From Arthrobacter sp. zg-Y238 (GTDB lineage: Bacteria > Actinomycetota > Actinomycetes > Actinomycetales > Micrococcaceae): a stretch of 64,000 bases of DNA. Below are positions 7,719 to 16,208 of this stretch, piece by piece. Under the pieces are notes generated by a model, which saw only the letters and a program-made list of their open reading frames with translations, did not search any database and had not been told where the DNA came from. The stretch spans positions 542,377-606,376 of the forward strand of contig NZ_JANFLU010000010.1 in assembly GCF_024385525.1 (NCBI RefSeq). The letters are read 5' to 3'. Positions within the stretch are counted from its first letter, which is position 1; each line of letters starts with the position of its first letter. Position numbers and translations under genes: made by a program.

Positions 7719-10700
7719 TCATTTCGGAGCGATGACCAGCAGCAGGTCCCCGCCCTGGACCTGCTCCACCCGGGAGATGGCGACCCGTTCAACCGTTCCG
7801 GCAACCGGGGCCGTAATGGAGGCCTCCATCTTCATTGCCTCGATGGTGGCGACGGTTTCCCCTGCGGCGACCTCTGCACCTTCCTTGGCGGTGACGGTGA
7901 CTGCACCTGCAAACGGAGCCGCAACGTGCCCGGCCTCGGTCGGATCAGCCCGTTCCGCCGATTTCGTGGTGCTTTCGATGCTGCGGTCCCGGACCGAGAC
8001 CGGACGCATCTGCCCGTTCAGGGTGGTCATGACCGTACGCATGCCCTTTTCGTCCGGCTCGGACACCGCGTCCAGCGCTGCGATCAGCCGCACGCCCTTT
8101 TCCAGTTCGATGACGTGTTCTTCCCCGCGCCGCAGCCCGTACAGGTAGTCCCGGGTTTCCAGTACGGAAACGTCTCCGTAGGTTTCACGGACAGTTGCGA
8201 ACTCCTTTGCCGGGCCGGCAAAGAGCAGCCGGTTCAGGGTTTCCTGCCGGGTAGCGGAATCGGCGTGCAGTCCCGCCTTGTCCACTTCGCTCAGTTCGAC
8301 GTCGCGCGCCTTGACCTTGCGGCCCTGCAGCGCCTTGGTCCGGAAGGGCTCCGGCCATCCTCCGGGCGGATCGCCGAGTTCACCGCTGAGGAAGCCGATC
8401 ACGGAATCCGGAATGTCGTAGTTCTGCGGGTTCTCCTCGAAGTCCTCCGGGGAAACGTTGGAGCCGACCAGCTGGAGGGCCAGATCGCCCACCACCTTCG
8501 ACGACGGCGTGACCTTCACCAGACGGCCCAGGATCCGGTCCGCGGCGGTGTACATGTCCTCAATGGCTTCGAACCGCTCCCCCAGTCCCAGGGCGATCGC
8601 CTGCTGACGCAGGTTGGAAAGCTGGCCGCCCGGAATCTCGTGGCGGTACACGCGTCCGGTGGGACCCGCCAACCCGGATTCGAACGGCGCGTAGACCCGC
8701 CGCACGGCCTCCCAATACGGTTCCAGCGCACCCACAGCGTCCAGGCTGATCCCGGTGTCCCGTTCGGTGTTGGTCAGCGCGGCGACCAGCGAGGACATGG
8801 ACGGCTGGCTGGTGGTGCCCGCCAGCGGCGCGCTGGCAACGTCCACGGCGTCCACTCCCACTTCGGCAGCGGCCAGCAGGGTCGCCAGCTGGCCGCCTGC
8901 AGTGTCATGCGTGTGCAGGTGGACGGGCAGGTCGAAACGCTCCCGCAGTGCGGCGACCAGCTTGGCGGCCGCAGCCGGCCGCAGCAGGCCTGCCATGTCC
9001 TTGATGGCCAGGATATGGGCGCCTGCGTCCACCATCTTCTGCGCCAGGTCCAGGTAGTAGTCCAGCGTGTAGAGGTCCTCGTTGGGGCTCAGCATGTCGC
9101 CGGTGTAGCAGAGGGCCACTTCCGCGACCGCGGTGCCGGTCTTGCGGACGGCCCGGATGGCAGGCTCCATCTGCGAGACATCGTTCAACGCGTCGAAGAT
9201 GCGGAAAATGTCGACGCCGGTAGCCGCAGCCTCCTCCACGAAGGCTTCGGTGACTTCAGTGGGATACGGGGTGTAGCCCACCGTGTTCCGTCCGCGCAGC
9301 AGCATCTGGATGCAGATGTTGGGCAGCTGGTGCCGGAGGGCCGCCAGCCGCTCCCACGGATCCTCGCCCAGGAACCGCAGGGCGACGTCGTACGTGGCAC
9401 CGCCCCAGGCCTCCACGGACAGCAGCTCGGGAGTCAGGGCCGCTACCGCGGGTGCAGCCGCGGTCAGGTCTCTGGTCCGCACCCGGGTGGCCAGCAGCGA
9501 CTGGTGGGCGTCGCGGAAAGTGGTGTCGGTGACGGCCAGTTCGGTCCGCTGCCGCAGGTCCGCCGCGAAACCCTCGGGGCCGAGTTCGAGCAACCGCTGC
9601 CGGGACCCCGGCACGGCATCCGGCAGATCGGCGGGCAGCTTCTCCGCCGGGTCGATGTGCGCAACGGGATCGCCGTAGGGCTTATTAACGGTGACATCGG
9701 CGAGCCAGTTGAGCAGCTTCGTACCTCGATCAGCCGAGCCGCGGGCGTTGAGCAGTTCGGGGCGTTCCTCGATAAACGAAGTGGCTACGTCGCCGGCAAC
9801 GAAGTCCGGATCATCCAGGACCGCCTGCAGGAAGGAGATGTTGGTGGCGACGCCGCGGATCCGGAACTCGGCCAGCGCCCGGCGGGCCCGGTTGACCGCT
9901 ATGGGGTAGGTCCGTCCCCGGCAGGTCAGCTTGACCAGCAGCGAATCGAAGTGCGGGCTGATTTCAGCGCCCGCGTAGACGGTGCCGCCGTCGAGCCGGA
10001 CCCCGGCGCCGCCGGCGGAACGGTAGGCGGTGATCCGGCCGACGTCGGGCCGGAACCCGTTGGCCGGGTCCTCGGTGGTGATGCGGCACTGGAGGGCGGC
10101 GCCGCGGATCTGCAGTTCGTCCTGCTGCAGGCCCAGATCGGCCAGCGTCTCACCGGCCGCGATCCGCAGCTGGGACTGGACAATGTCGACGTCGGTGATT
10201 TCCTCGGTGACCGTGTGTTCCACCTGGACGCGGGGGTTCATTTCGATGAACACGTGCTGGCCGGCGCGTTCGCCGACGGTGTCCACGAGGAACTCCACGG
10301 TTCCCGCGTTGACGTAGTTCAGGGCCTTGGCGAACTTCACCGCGTCCCGGTACAGGGCCTGGCGGATGTTCTCATCCAGATTGGGCGCCGGCGCTATCTC
10401 CACCACCTTTTGGTGGCGGCGCTGCAGGGAGCAGTCACGTTCGAACAGGTGCACGATGTTGCCGTCCGCATCGGCAAGGATCTGTACTTCAATGTGCCGG
10501 GGACGCAGGACTGCCTGCTCCAGGAACACGGTGGCATCGCCGAAGGCTGTTTCAGCCTCCCGCATGGCCGCCTGCAGCGCCTCGGGCAGCTTGTCCGCGG
10601 TGTCCACCCGGCGCATGCCGCGGCCGCCGCCGCCCGCAACGGCCTTGACGAAGATGGGGAACCCGATGTCCTCCGCCTCGCTGAGCAGCTTCTCGACGTC

Positions 10701-11117
10701 GTCGCTCGGCTCGGTGGAGCGCAGTACCGGGATGCCTGCCTTCCGCGCCGCGTTCAGGGCATGGACCTTGTGGCCGGCCAGTTCGAGGATGTCCGCCGCG
10801 GGACCCACAAAGGTGATGCCGGCGTCGGCCGCAGCCCGCGCGAGGTTCGCGTTTTCGGAAAGGAATCCGTAACCGGGGTAGATGGCGTCACAGCCGGATT
10901 CCTTGGCTACCCGGATAATTTCGTCCACGTCCAGATACGCCCGGACCGGATGTCCCTCTTCCCCGATCAGGTAGGCCTCGTCGGCCTTTTGACGGTGGAT
11001 GGAATTCCGGTCCTCATGGGGAAACACTGCCACGGTCTTGGCACCTAGTTCATACGCGGCGCGGAAGGCGCGAATGGCGATCTCGCCCCGGTTCGCTACC
11101 AAAATCTTCGAGAACAT
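7719..11117 (-). CDS. pyc: pyruvate carboxylase
   Basis: A biotin enzyme that carboxylates pyruvate to oxaloacetate with ATP and bicarbonate, replenishing the TCA cycle. The 1132-residue single chain has the full order. Biotin carboxylase spans about 1-450 (ILVANRGEIAIRAFRAA start, GGGGRGMRRV glycine loop, EMNPRVQVEHTVTEEITDVD). The carboxyltransferase spans about 530-830 (TDTTFRDAHQSLLATRVRT, HLHTHDTAGGQ), followed by the allosteric/PYC_OADA region. The biotinyl domain at the C-terminus has the lysine in IEAMKMEAS. AGGAGACCC stands directly before the ATG. Mtr follows downstream. Nothing unusual is seen. Confidence 0.97.
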   Translation of the reverse strand: MFSKILVANRGEIAIRAFRAAYELGAKTVAVFPHEDRNSIHRQKADEAYLIGEEGHPVRAYLDVDEIIRVAKESGCDAIYPGYGFLSENANLARAAADAGITFVGPAADILELAGHKVHALNAARKAGIPVLRSTEPSDDVEKLLSEAEDIGFPIFVKAVAGGGGRGMRRVDTADKLPEALQAAMREAETAFGDATVFLEQAVLRPRHIEVQILADADGNIVHLFERDCSLQRRHQKVVEIAPAPNLDENIRQALYRDAVKFAKALNYVNAGTVEFLVDTVGERAGQHVFIEMNPRVQVEHTVTEEITDVDIVQSQLRIAAGETLADLGLQQDELQIRGAALQCRITTEDPANGFRPDVGRITAYRSAGGAGVRLDGGTVYAGAEISPHFDSLLVKLTCRGRTYPIAVNRARRALAEFRIRGVATNISFLQAVLDDPDFVAGDVATSFIEERPELLNARGSADRGTKLLNWLADVTVNKPYGDPVAHIDPAEKLPADLPDAVPGSRQRLLELGPEGFAADLRQRTELAVTDTTFRDAHQSLLATRVRTRDLTAAAPAVAALTPELLSVEAWGGATYDVALRFLGEDPWERLAALRHQLPNICIQMLLRGRNTVGYTPYPTEVTEAFVEEAAATGVDIFRIFDALNDVSQMEPAIRAVRKTGTAVAEVALCYTGDMLSPNEDLYTLDYYLDLAQKMVDAGAHILAIKDMAGLLRPAAAAKLVAALRERFDLPVHLHTHDTAGGQLATLLAAAEVGVDAVDVASAPLAGTTSQPSMSSLVAALTNTERDTGISLDAVGALEPYWEAVRRVYAPFESGLAGPTGRVYRHEIPGGQLSNLRQQAIALGLGERFEAIEDMYTAADRILGRLVKVTPSSKVVGDLALQLVGSNVSPEDFEENPQNYDIPDSVIGFLSGELGDPPGGWPEPFRTKALQGRKVKARDVELSEVDKAGLHADSATRQETLNRLLFAGPAKEFATVRETYGDVSVLETRDYLYGLRRGEEHVIELEKGVRLIAALDAVSEPDEKGMRTVMTTLNGQMRPVSVRDRSIESTTKSAERADPTEAGHVAAPFAGAVTVTAKEGAEVAAGETVATIEAMKMEASITAPVAGTVERVAISRVEQVQGGDLLLVIAPK

Positions 11118-11375
11118 GGGTCTCCTGGATCAATTGCGGATGGGGCACCCGGACAGATACCGCCATTACTTACCCACGGCACAAGAGGCAAACCCCAAGG
11201 CGTACCGGAACCCCGCCGGGGGCGGACTCCGGAGCTGCCGTGTTGGACATCACACTTGCACCAGTCTAATCGCCACCCCTGCAAAAGCCCGCTGCCAAGG
11301 TAACGGGTGTGCGTCACATAGAATGAGTCAGCAGCGTCCAGTGATCCCTAGACACGTTAGGTTTTGGTTCATCAA

Positions 11376-12218
11376 GTGCAAGTAGTGAGCATCAGCAGCC
11401 TGAAGGGCGGCGTCGGCAAGACCTCCGTCACCCTCGGTCTGGCATCCGCAGCGCTGGCCGCCGGCATTCCGACGCTCGTCGTGGACCTGGACCCGCACGC
11501 CGATGCCACTACCGGCCTGGGTGTCAGCGCCGGCAACCAGCTCGGAATCGGCGAGATGCTCCGGACGGCCCGTCGGGCACAGCTTTCGGACCACGTAGTC
11601 CCCAGCGGTTGGGTGGCGAACGCCCGCCGCCTTGCGAAGGATTCCGACGGCAAGAAGGCCGTCCTGGATGTTGCCATGGGCTCGGCCTACTCCGGTATTT
11701 ACGACCGTCCGGACCTTGGCAAGCGCGATCTTCGACGCCTGACCAACCTGCTGTCCCGGGTGTCCGGATACGGCTTGGTCCTCATCGACTGCCCGCCGTC
11801 GCTGAACGGCCTCACCCGGATGGCCTGGACCGCCAGCAACCGGGTGCTGCTGGTAGCGGAGCCGGGACTGTTCTCGGTGGCCGGCACCGAGCGGACCATG
11901 CGCGCGCTCGAACTTTTCCGGGAGGAATTCGCTCCGAACCTGGCCCCCGCCGGAATCATCGCCAACCGGGTGCGGCCCAGCTCCAACGAGCACGTTTTCC
12001 GGCTTGCTGAAATGAAGCAGATGTTCGGTGACCTGCTCCTCACACCCACCATTGCAGAACAGGCGAACTGGCAGCAGATCCAGGGTGCCGCCCATTCGGT
12101 GCACCACTGGCCCGGCGAATCGGCCAAGCAGGCAGCCGGAACCTTCGACGCCTTGATGAAGAACCTGATGGATTCCGGCAGCGTGCGCAACCGCGTGATG
12201 CGCCGCCCGGTGGCCTAG
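11376..12218 (+). CDS. orphan ParA/MinD family ATPase
   Basis: A 280-residue Walker-type ATPase of the ParA superfamily. The deviant Walker A motif LKGGVGKTSVTLG starts near residue 9, switch I/A' VVDLDPHADATTGLG near 34, and the Walker B region LVLIDCPPSLNGLTRMAW near 133. There is no ParB gene beside it and no centromere-like repeats were seen, so it is probably not the chromosome partition ParA; a second, Soj-like ParA is at 33634-34527. A GTG at 11376 starts the conserved fold directly; a TTG at 11364 is an alternative. Neither has a clear ribosome binding site. Its cargo (plasmid remnant, polar complex or carbon metabolism) cannot be inferred. Confidence 0.82.
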   Translation: MQVVSISSLKGGVGKTSVTLGLASAALAAGIPTLVVDLDPHADATTGLGVSAGNQLGIGEMLRTARRAQLSDHVVPSGWVANARRLAKDSDGKKAVLDVAMGSAYSGIYDRPDLGKRDLRRLTNLLSRVSGYGLVLIDCPPSLNGLTRMAWTASNRVLLVAEPGLFSVAGTERTMRALELFREEFAPNLAPAGIIANRVRPSSNEHVFRLAEMKQMFGDLLLTPTIAEQANWQQIQGAAHSVHHWPGESAKQAAGTFDALMKNLMDSGSVRNRVMRRPVA

Positions 12219-12247
12219 CGCCGGTCAGGCCACAGAGCAGCTGAACA

Positions 12248-12287
12248 AACGCTGAAGGGCATCCCCGCGGGGATGCCCTTCAGCGTT
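12248..12287. terminator. strong palindrome, probable bidirectional terminator
   Basis: A perfect 19-bp inverted repeat (AACGCTGAAGGGCATCCCC at 12248-12266, complement at 12269-12287) with a two-base centre. It lies between the convergent orphan parA and the MerR gene. There is no T-run of length, so termination is inferred from stem strength and position. Confidence 0.65.
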
Positions 12288-12324
12288 AATGGTCTGTGTT
12301 GTGCGTGCCCTACTCGAGCGGTGC

Positions 12325-12374
12325 GCCTAACTGATCTGCGTGGCCTAACTGATCCGCGTGGCCTAACTGATCTT
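12325..12374. repeat. 18-bp tandem repeat covering the 3' end of the MerR gene
   Basis: The unit GCCTAACTGATCTGCGTG occurs at 12325-12342, again with one change (ctg/ccg) at 12343-12360, and a third time as 12-13 bases from 12361. On the minus strand each copy contains GATCAGTTAG, that is the last codons and the TAG of the MerR gene. The first copy met by the ribosome supplies the real stop at 12363-12365; the other two lie downstream of it. Confidence 0.8.
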
Positions 12375-12950
12375 CCGGGCGATGCGGCGCTGGCTCAGTT
12401 CGTCTCCGGGAAAGTCCTGCTCGTTGACGTGCTCACTGGGCAACTGCGCGAGGCTGCCCTCAACCTCTCGCCAGACGCGGCCCACGGCTATGCCGAAGAC
12501 TCCCTGGCCGCCCTGGACCAAGTCGATGACCTCGTCGGCGGAAGTGCACTCGTAAACGCTGGCGCCGTCGCTCATCAAGGTGATCTGCGCCAGGTCCTCG
12601 ACCCCGCGCTCACGCAGGTGCTCAACGGCTGTTCGGATCTGCTGGAGTGATACGCCGGTGTCCAGCAGTCGCTTAACGACCTTCAGGACCAGGATGTCGC
12701 GGAAACCGTAGAGGCGCTGCGTGCCGGAACCGGCGGCACCTCGTACCGCAGGTTCCACAAGCCCGGTGCGTGCCCAGTAATCCAACTGGCGGTAAGTTAT
12801 CCCTGCAGCCTTGCAGGCGGTAGGGCCGCGGTAGCCAGCGTCTTCGTCGAGAAGAGGCAGGTCCTCGGTGAACAGCAAGCCCTGGGCGCTCTGGGAAGGG
12901 ATGCTCCCCGGTGCTGCGGCGTGTTCGCCGGCATCGCCTTTCGGACTCAC
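12363..12950 (-). CDS. MerR family transcriptional regulator (Rv1830-type)
   Basis: A 195-residue DNA-binding protein. After a 40-residue leader comes the winged helix: GYRGPTACKAAGITYRQLDYWARTGLVEPAVR (about 39-70), then GTQRLYGFRDILVLKVVKRLLDTGVSLQQIRTAVEHL. No effector-binding domain is obvious in the C-terminal 80 residues. The GTG start has a strong AGGAGG five bases upstream. Its place after DUF151 and FtsR genes on the same strand matches M. tuberculosis Rv1827-Rv1830, where the Rv1830 protein affects growth and drug tolerance. A role in growth or cell-cycle control is inferred from that synteny. The 3' end is tandemly duplicated. Confidence 0.88.
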   Translation of the reverse strand: MSPKGDAGEHAAAPGSIPSQSAQGLLFTEDLPLLDEDAGYRGPTACKAAGITYRQLDYWARTGLVEPAVRGAAGSGTQRLYGFRDILVLKVVKRLLDTGVSLQQIRTAVEHLRERGVEDLAQITLMSDGASVYECTSADEVIDLVQGGQGVFGIAVGRVWREVEGSLAQLPSEHVNEQDFPGDELSQRRIARKIS

Positions 12951-13140
12951 GTGTGCCTCCTAGTAACGGTTCCCCTGGGGGTCGGCACAGGCCGGAGCTG
13001 TCGGGGTTTCTTCAGTGTGCCCCGAGAACTCCCCCGGTGCAATGGGAACTCTATTCTTCGACGTTAGAACCGACGGGCACCAAGGTCAAAGATGCCGGGA
13101 ACTTTTCCGAAGCGTGTCGGAGGCATACGTGGACAACTGC

Positions 13141-13635
13141 TCAGCGTTCGAAGTCTTCGGGCTCGACGTCGGCCAGGAACTCGCGGAACTGGCGCATCTC
13201 CTGCTCCGCGTTGTCCTGCTCTTCTTCGTCTTCGGGATCGGCATCGGCAATGCGGACGCCGGCCTCATTGAGGACTTCGTCGGCGCAGTAAATAGGGCAC
13301 GGAATCCGCAGGGCAACCGCAATCGCGTCCGATGCCCGCGAATTCACGGCGGTTCCGTCCTCGAAGACAATCTCCGCGTGGAAGACGGTGTCCTCCACGG
13401 AGATCAGCCGGACGAGTGTCACTTCGCGCTTGAGGGCGTGGATCAGGTTCACCAGCAGGTCATGCGTCATGGGGCGCGGGGGAACGATTCCCTGCTGCAC
13501 AAAGGCAATGGCACTGGCTTCCGGGGCACCGATCCAGATGGGCAGGTGCCGTTCGCCGTTGATTTCCTTGAGCAGGACCAGCGGCTGGTTGGACGGGAGT
13601 TCAATCCGCACGCCGACAACTTCTACTTCCTGCAT
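13141..13635 (-). CDS. bifunctional nuclease/DUF151 family protein (Rv1829-type)
   Basis: A 164-residue protein with the DUF151 fold: VEVVGVRIELPSNQPLVLLKE, LPIWIGAPEASAIAFVQQG, RPMTHDLLVNLIHAL, and SRASDAIAVALRIPCPIYCADEVL, followed by an acidic tail rich in Glu/Asp from about 130. Plant members have DNase/RNase activity; the bacterial role is unclear. I chose the ATG at 13635 since GGAGG lies 6 bases upstream; the FtsR stop is at 13637-13639, so the two are almost overlapping and coupled. Longer starts would run into ftsR. Confidence 0.88.
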   Translation of the reverse strand: MQEVEVVGVRIELPSNQPLVLLKEINGERHLPIWIGAPEASAIAFVQQGIVPPRPMTHDLLVNLIHALKREVTLVRLISVEDTVFHAEIVFEDGTAVNSRASDAIAVALRIPCPIYCADEVLNEAGVRIADADPEDEEEQDNAEQEMRQFREFLADVEPEDFER

Positions 13636-13636
13636 C

Positions 13637-14386
13637 TCAGCCCTCCATCCGCGCAATTTGGCCATGCACCAGAGCACTGTGCAGGCTCAGGCACAGGTCG
13701 CTGATCTCACGGGCGGTCTCAGCGGCGCGGGCCTTCGAGGCGACGTCCCGGCGGGAGGCGACGGGCGCAACCACGCGTTCAACCAGTCCGAGCTCACGGT
13801 CCGCGGCCGCTCGGAAAGGACGCAGGTGGCGCGGTTCGATGCCGTGGGCCTCCAGCTGGACACAGGCCTTCGCCACCTTTAGCGCATGCTCGTCATAGTT
13901 CTCTTCGGCACTGGTGATCAGCCCGTAGCTGACCAGGCTGTGCACCAATTCCGTGGTGGCGCCGGATTCCTTGACCAGTTCGTTGAAGGTCAGGGTCCGC
14001 GCATGGGAACGGGCCGCGAGCTCTCCGGCCAGCTGGTCCGAAACAACGCGCGGGGCAAGGGACATACCGCCGGGAAGCGACTCGGGCCGCTCTCCCCGGT
14101 CAATCGCATCCAGATAATCCTTGATGACCTTCAGCGGCAGGTACTGGTCCCGCTGCAGTGCCAGCACAAACCGAAGGCGCTCGACGTCGGCCGGACTGTA
14201 CTTGCGGTAACCGGCGGCCGTTCGCTGCGGCGTCACCAGACCCTTTTCCTCGAGGAAACGGATCTTGGACGCGCTGATGGCAGGGAAGTCCGTGCTTAGC
14301 TCGCTCAGGACCTCGCCGATATTCAGCACCCTGCCGCGCAGCCGTTCCGGTCCGGTGGTGCGCCTGACGGACTGTGATGCTGACAT
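13637..14386 (-). CDS. ftsR: MerR family regulator FtsR
   Basis: A 249-residue transcription factor with the Rv1828/FtsR signature LNIGEVLSELSTDFPAISASKIRFLEEKGLVTPQR (about 21-55) followed by YRKYSPADVERLRFVLALQRDQYLPLKVIKDYLDAID. The C-terminal half carries a second helical domain (FNELVKESGATTELVHSLVSYGLI) as in Rv1828. In Corynebacterium glutamicum the orthologue activates ftsZ, so a role in cell division control is likely. The ATG at 14386 has AAGG about 10 bases upstream. It sits between garA and the DUF151 gene, the conserved actinobacterial order. Confidence 0.9.
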   Translation of the reverse strand: MSASQSVRRTTGPERLRGRVLNIGEVLSELSTDFPAISASKIRFLEEKGLVTPQRTAAGYRKYSPADVERLRFVLALQRDQYLPLKVIKDYLDAIDRGERPESLPGGMSLAPRVVSDQLAGELAARSHARTLTFNELVKESGATTELVHSLVSYGLITSAEENYDEHALKVAKACVQLEAHGIEPRHLRPFRAAADRELGLVERVVAPVASRRDVASKARAAETAREISDLCLSLHSALVHGQIARMEG

Positions 14387-14423
14387 GTCTACTACCTTAT
14401 CTGCCCTACGCCGGGGCCTGAGC

Positions 14424-14894
14424 CTAGTTTCCGGCAGTTGCGGGGCGGGCAGCGTAAAAAGTGAGTCGGAACTTACCGATCTGCACTTCGCTCCCGGTAC
14501 GCAGCAGCACGCTGTCCACCCGGTCATGGTTGACGTACGTGCCGTTCAGGCTCATGGAGTCCACCACGCGGAACCCCTCGGGGGTGCGGCGGAACTCAAC
14601 ATGCTTGCGTGAAACAGTGACGTCATCGAGGAAAACGTCTGCGTTGGGGTGCCGTCCGGCAGTGGTGACGTCCTGGTCCAGCAGGAAGCGCGCACCGGCG
14701 TTCGGACCGCTGTGGGCAATCAGCAGGGCTGAGCGCGCAGGGAGGGCCGCGACGGCGGCTCGCTCGTCCGGAGTCAACTTGGGCTCGACGGATGCGGCAT
14801 CGGACATCGGGGGAAGACTGATGGATGTAGTGTCTTCCGCGCTGGGCGCCCGTCGGTTGCCCGCTCGTTCGGCGCTGTACTGCTCGCCCGCCAT
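14424..14894 (-). CDS. garA: FHA domain protein GarA (glycogen accumulation regulator / OdhI)
   Basis: A phospho-switch protein that in other actinobacteria binds and inhibits 2-oxoglutarate dehydrogenase and regulates glutamate enzymes; phosphorylation by PknB/PknG near the N-terminus makes it self-inhibited. The 156 residues contain an EDTTS motif near residue 20, matching the ETTS phosphorylation site of GarA/OdhI, and an FHA domain from about 58 (LLIAHSGPNAGARFLL, TAGRHPNADVFLDDVTVSRKHVEF, SLNGTYVN, LRTGSEVQIGKFRLTF). The ATG at 14894 is chosen because GGAGG stands nine bases upstream. Confidence 0.92.
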   Translation of the reverse strand: MAGEQYSAERAGNRRAPSAEDTTSISLPPMSDAASVEPKLTPDERAAVAALPARSALLIAHSGPNAGARFLLDQDVTTAGRHPNADVFLDDVTVSRKHVEFRRTPEGFRVVDSMSLNGTYVNHDRVDSVLLRTGSEVQIGKFRLTFYAARPATAGN

Positions 14895-15135
14895 GTGCAA
14901 TTTCCTCCCCAAAAAGAAAACTGATCAGCCAAAAATATCTGGCTGACCCGGTTCCGATGACTGTTTCTGCCTTACCTGCTGTATCAGCCTACCCGTAACC
15001 GGCCCGGTGTGGCACTGATTTACAAGTACTGCTTCCGGCTTGTGCGGGCAGGAGGTAATAATCGGGGCGTGCGCGGGCGTCGGAGGTGGCCCTGCCGATC
15101 CTGCGGATCCTGTCCGTCCCGATTCCGAAGCCTCG

Positions 15136-15960
15136 CTACCTGCTCGGCCGCGACACATTCGCCCTGGCCAGCCCTGCCTCAGCTGCCGGCCCGTTGGCGG
15201 AGGCGGTTGCCTGCCACAACCGCGGCCACTGCGCGGCGGCTACATCCCTGGGCAGCGCCTGCACCGGAACTCCCGCAGCGGACAACGCGGTCCGTGCGGC
15301 CCGTGCCGACCCAAGATACCTGCCGAGGATCTCCCCCAGCCCTGCTCCGGGACCGCTGAAGATGCCGCGCACGAACCGCTCGTAGGCTGCCCGGTCCTGC
15401 GGTTCCAGCAGCGGAACCTTGCGACGCCGGAGGCAGAGGACTCCGCCGTCCACTGTGGGGCGAGGGCGGAACCCGGCTGCTGGCACCCGGCCCCGAAGGT
15501 CGAATTCGAACCAGGGAGAGGTTTGGGCCGTCAGCAGGGTTCCGCCGCCGACCCCGGCCCGCTTGCGGGCGACCTCCCACTGGGTCAGCAGCACCGCTTG
15601 GGTCCAGGTACCCGTTGTCAGCAGACGACGCAGGATCGGGGTAGTCAGGTGAAAGGGAATATTGCCCACAATCACAGGTCGGTCAAATGGAACGGCCAGG
15701 GCATCGGCCTGCCGCACCCGTGCTGCGGGCACACGCCGTTGCAGTCGTTGTACGCAGCCTGGATCCAAGTCAATGGCCAGCAGGTCACGGCCGAGGGCTG
15801 CGAGCGGACGGGTCAGGGCGCCGTCGCCGGCACCGAGTTCGAGGATGCTCCCGCCGCCCGAGGAACGGACCAGGCCAGTGACCAAACGGATAGTGGGTTG
15901 GTGGATCAGGAAATTCTGGCCGAGCTCCTCCCGGCCGCCATACTGGGTTCTCGCTCCCAC
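15136..15960 (-). CDS. Erm-type 23S rRNA (adenine-N6)-methyltransferase
   Basis: Predicted to methylate A2058 of 23S rRNA and so confer macrolide-lincosamide-streptogramin B resistance. The 274 residues show ELGQNFLIH near 13, the SAM motif ILELGAGDGALT near 40, IDLDPG near 63, and the catalytic motif VGNIPFHLTTPILRRLL near 98. The segment QWEVARKRAG and the C-terminal FRPRPTVDGGVLCLRRR are Erm features of the actinobacterial Erm group, unlike KsgA (NLPY and a different tail). A GTG at 15960 with GGAG five bases upstream is preferred; GTG 15990 is an alternative in frame. It stands alone behind garA, with a candidate leader peptide upstream. Spectrum and expression are inferred. Confidence 0.85.
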   Translation of the reverse strand: MGARTQYGGREELGQNFLIHQPTIRLVTGLVRSSGGGSILELGAGDGALTRPLAALGRDLLAIDLDPGCVQRLQRRVPAARVRQADALAVPFDRPVIVGNIPFHLTTPILRRLLTTGTWTQAVLLTQWEVARKRAGVGGGTLLTAQTSPWFEFDLRGRVPAAGFRPRPTVDGGVLCLRRRKVPLLEPQDRAAYERFVRGIFSGPGAGLGEILGRYLGSARAARTALSAAGVPVQALPRDVAAAQWPRLWQATASANGPAAEAGLARANVSRPSR

Positions 15961-16001
15961 GAGCGCTCCAATCGCCGCGAAATGGAGCACCCTTCAGGCA
16001 T
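15906..16001 (-). other. 31-codon reading frame with strong RBS overlapping the erm 5' end
   Basis: An ATG at 16001 is preceded by GGAAGG with a 6-base spacer, the best initiation signal in this region. It opens a frame of 31 codons in a different phase from erm and ends at TGA 15906-15908, well inside erm. It could be a second attenuator peptide whose translation couples to the GTG of erm, or chance. The peptide is Arg/Ser/Glu-rich (SISRRLERSWEREPS in the middle). Only the reading frame and RBS are seen. Confidence 0.35.
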
Positions 16002-16072
16002 ACGACGCCTTCCGGGTGCCTGGCATCCGGAACGACGGCGCGCGGTACCGCGAGTGGAGGTGCCGCCCGCCG

Positions 16073-16141
16073 TCAGCGGCGGCGGTCGCGCACGAAGAAC
16101 CCGCAGCCGAAAGCGCGGGCAAAAGCTCTACAGGAAGTCAT
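16073..16141 (-). CDS. candidate Erm leader peptide (22 residues)
   Basis: A small frame upstream of erm encodes MTSCRAFARAFG followed by CGFFVRDRRR and TGA. It ends with Arg-Asp-Arg-Arg-Arg, containing the basic-X-basic (+X+) pattern that is known to stall macrolide-bound ribosomes in leaders such as ErmDL. No Shine-Dalgarno precedes it, but TATCCT (TANNNT) lies 7 bases before the ATG, so it could be translated from a leaderless transcript. GC-rich sequences right after its stop (CGCCGCCGCTGACGGCGG) can fold, as an attenuator needs. Function is inferred. Confidence 0.45.
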   Translation of the reverse strand: MTSCRAFARAFGCGFFVRDRRR

Positions 16142-16208
16142 GGGAAGGAGGATACGGCGACCGGCTCGCCGATTCCAGAGGGAGCAAGATGTACGGCGGA
16201 TGGGTGAA

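Noticed and set aside
7926..11048. A very long plus-strand open frame opposite pyc
   Set aside because: It is the antisense of a clear pyruvate carboxylase; the composition is an artefact of GC-rich codon bias and it has no domain or ribosome binding site.
11376..12218. Plasmid or chromosome partition ParA of a parABS system
   Set aside because: No ParB gene or parS-like repeats are nearby, so I left it as an orphan ParA-type ATPase.
15136..15960. KsgA (16S rRNA dimethyladenosine transferase) as identity of the methyltransferase
   Set aside because: The motif NIPFHLTTP, the QWEVARKRAG segment and the FRPRPTVDGG tail fit Erm; KsgA has NLPY and a different C-terminal domain.
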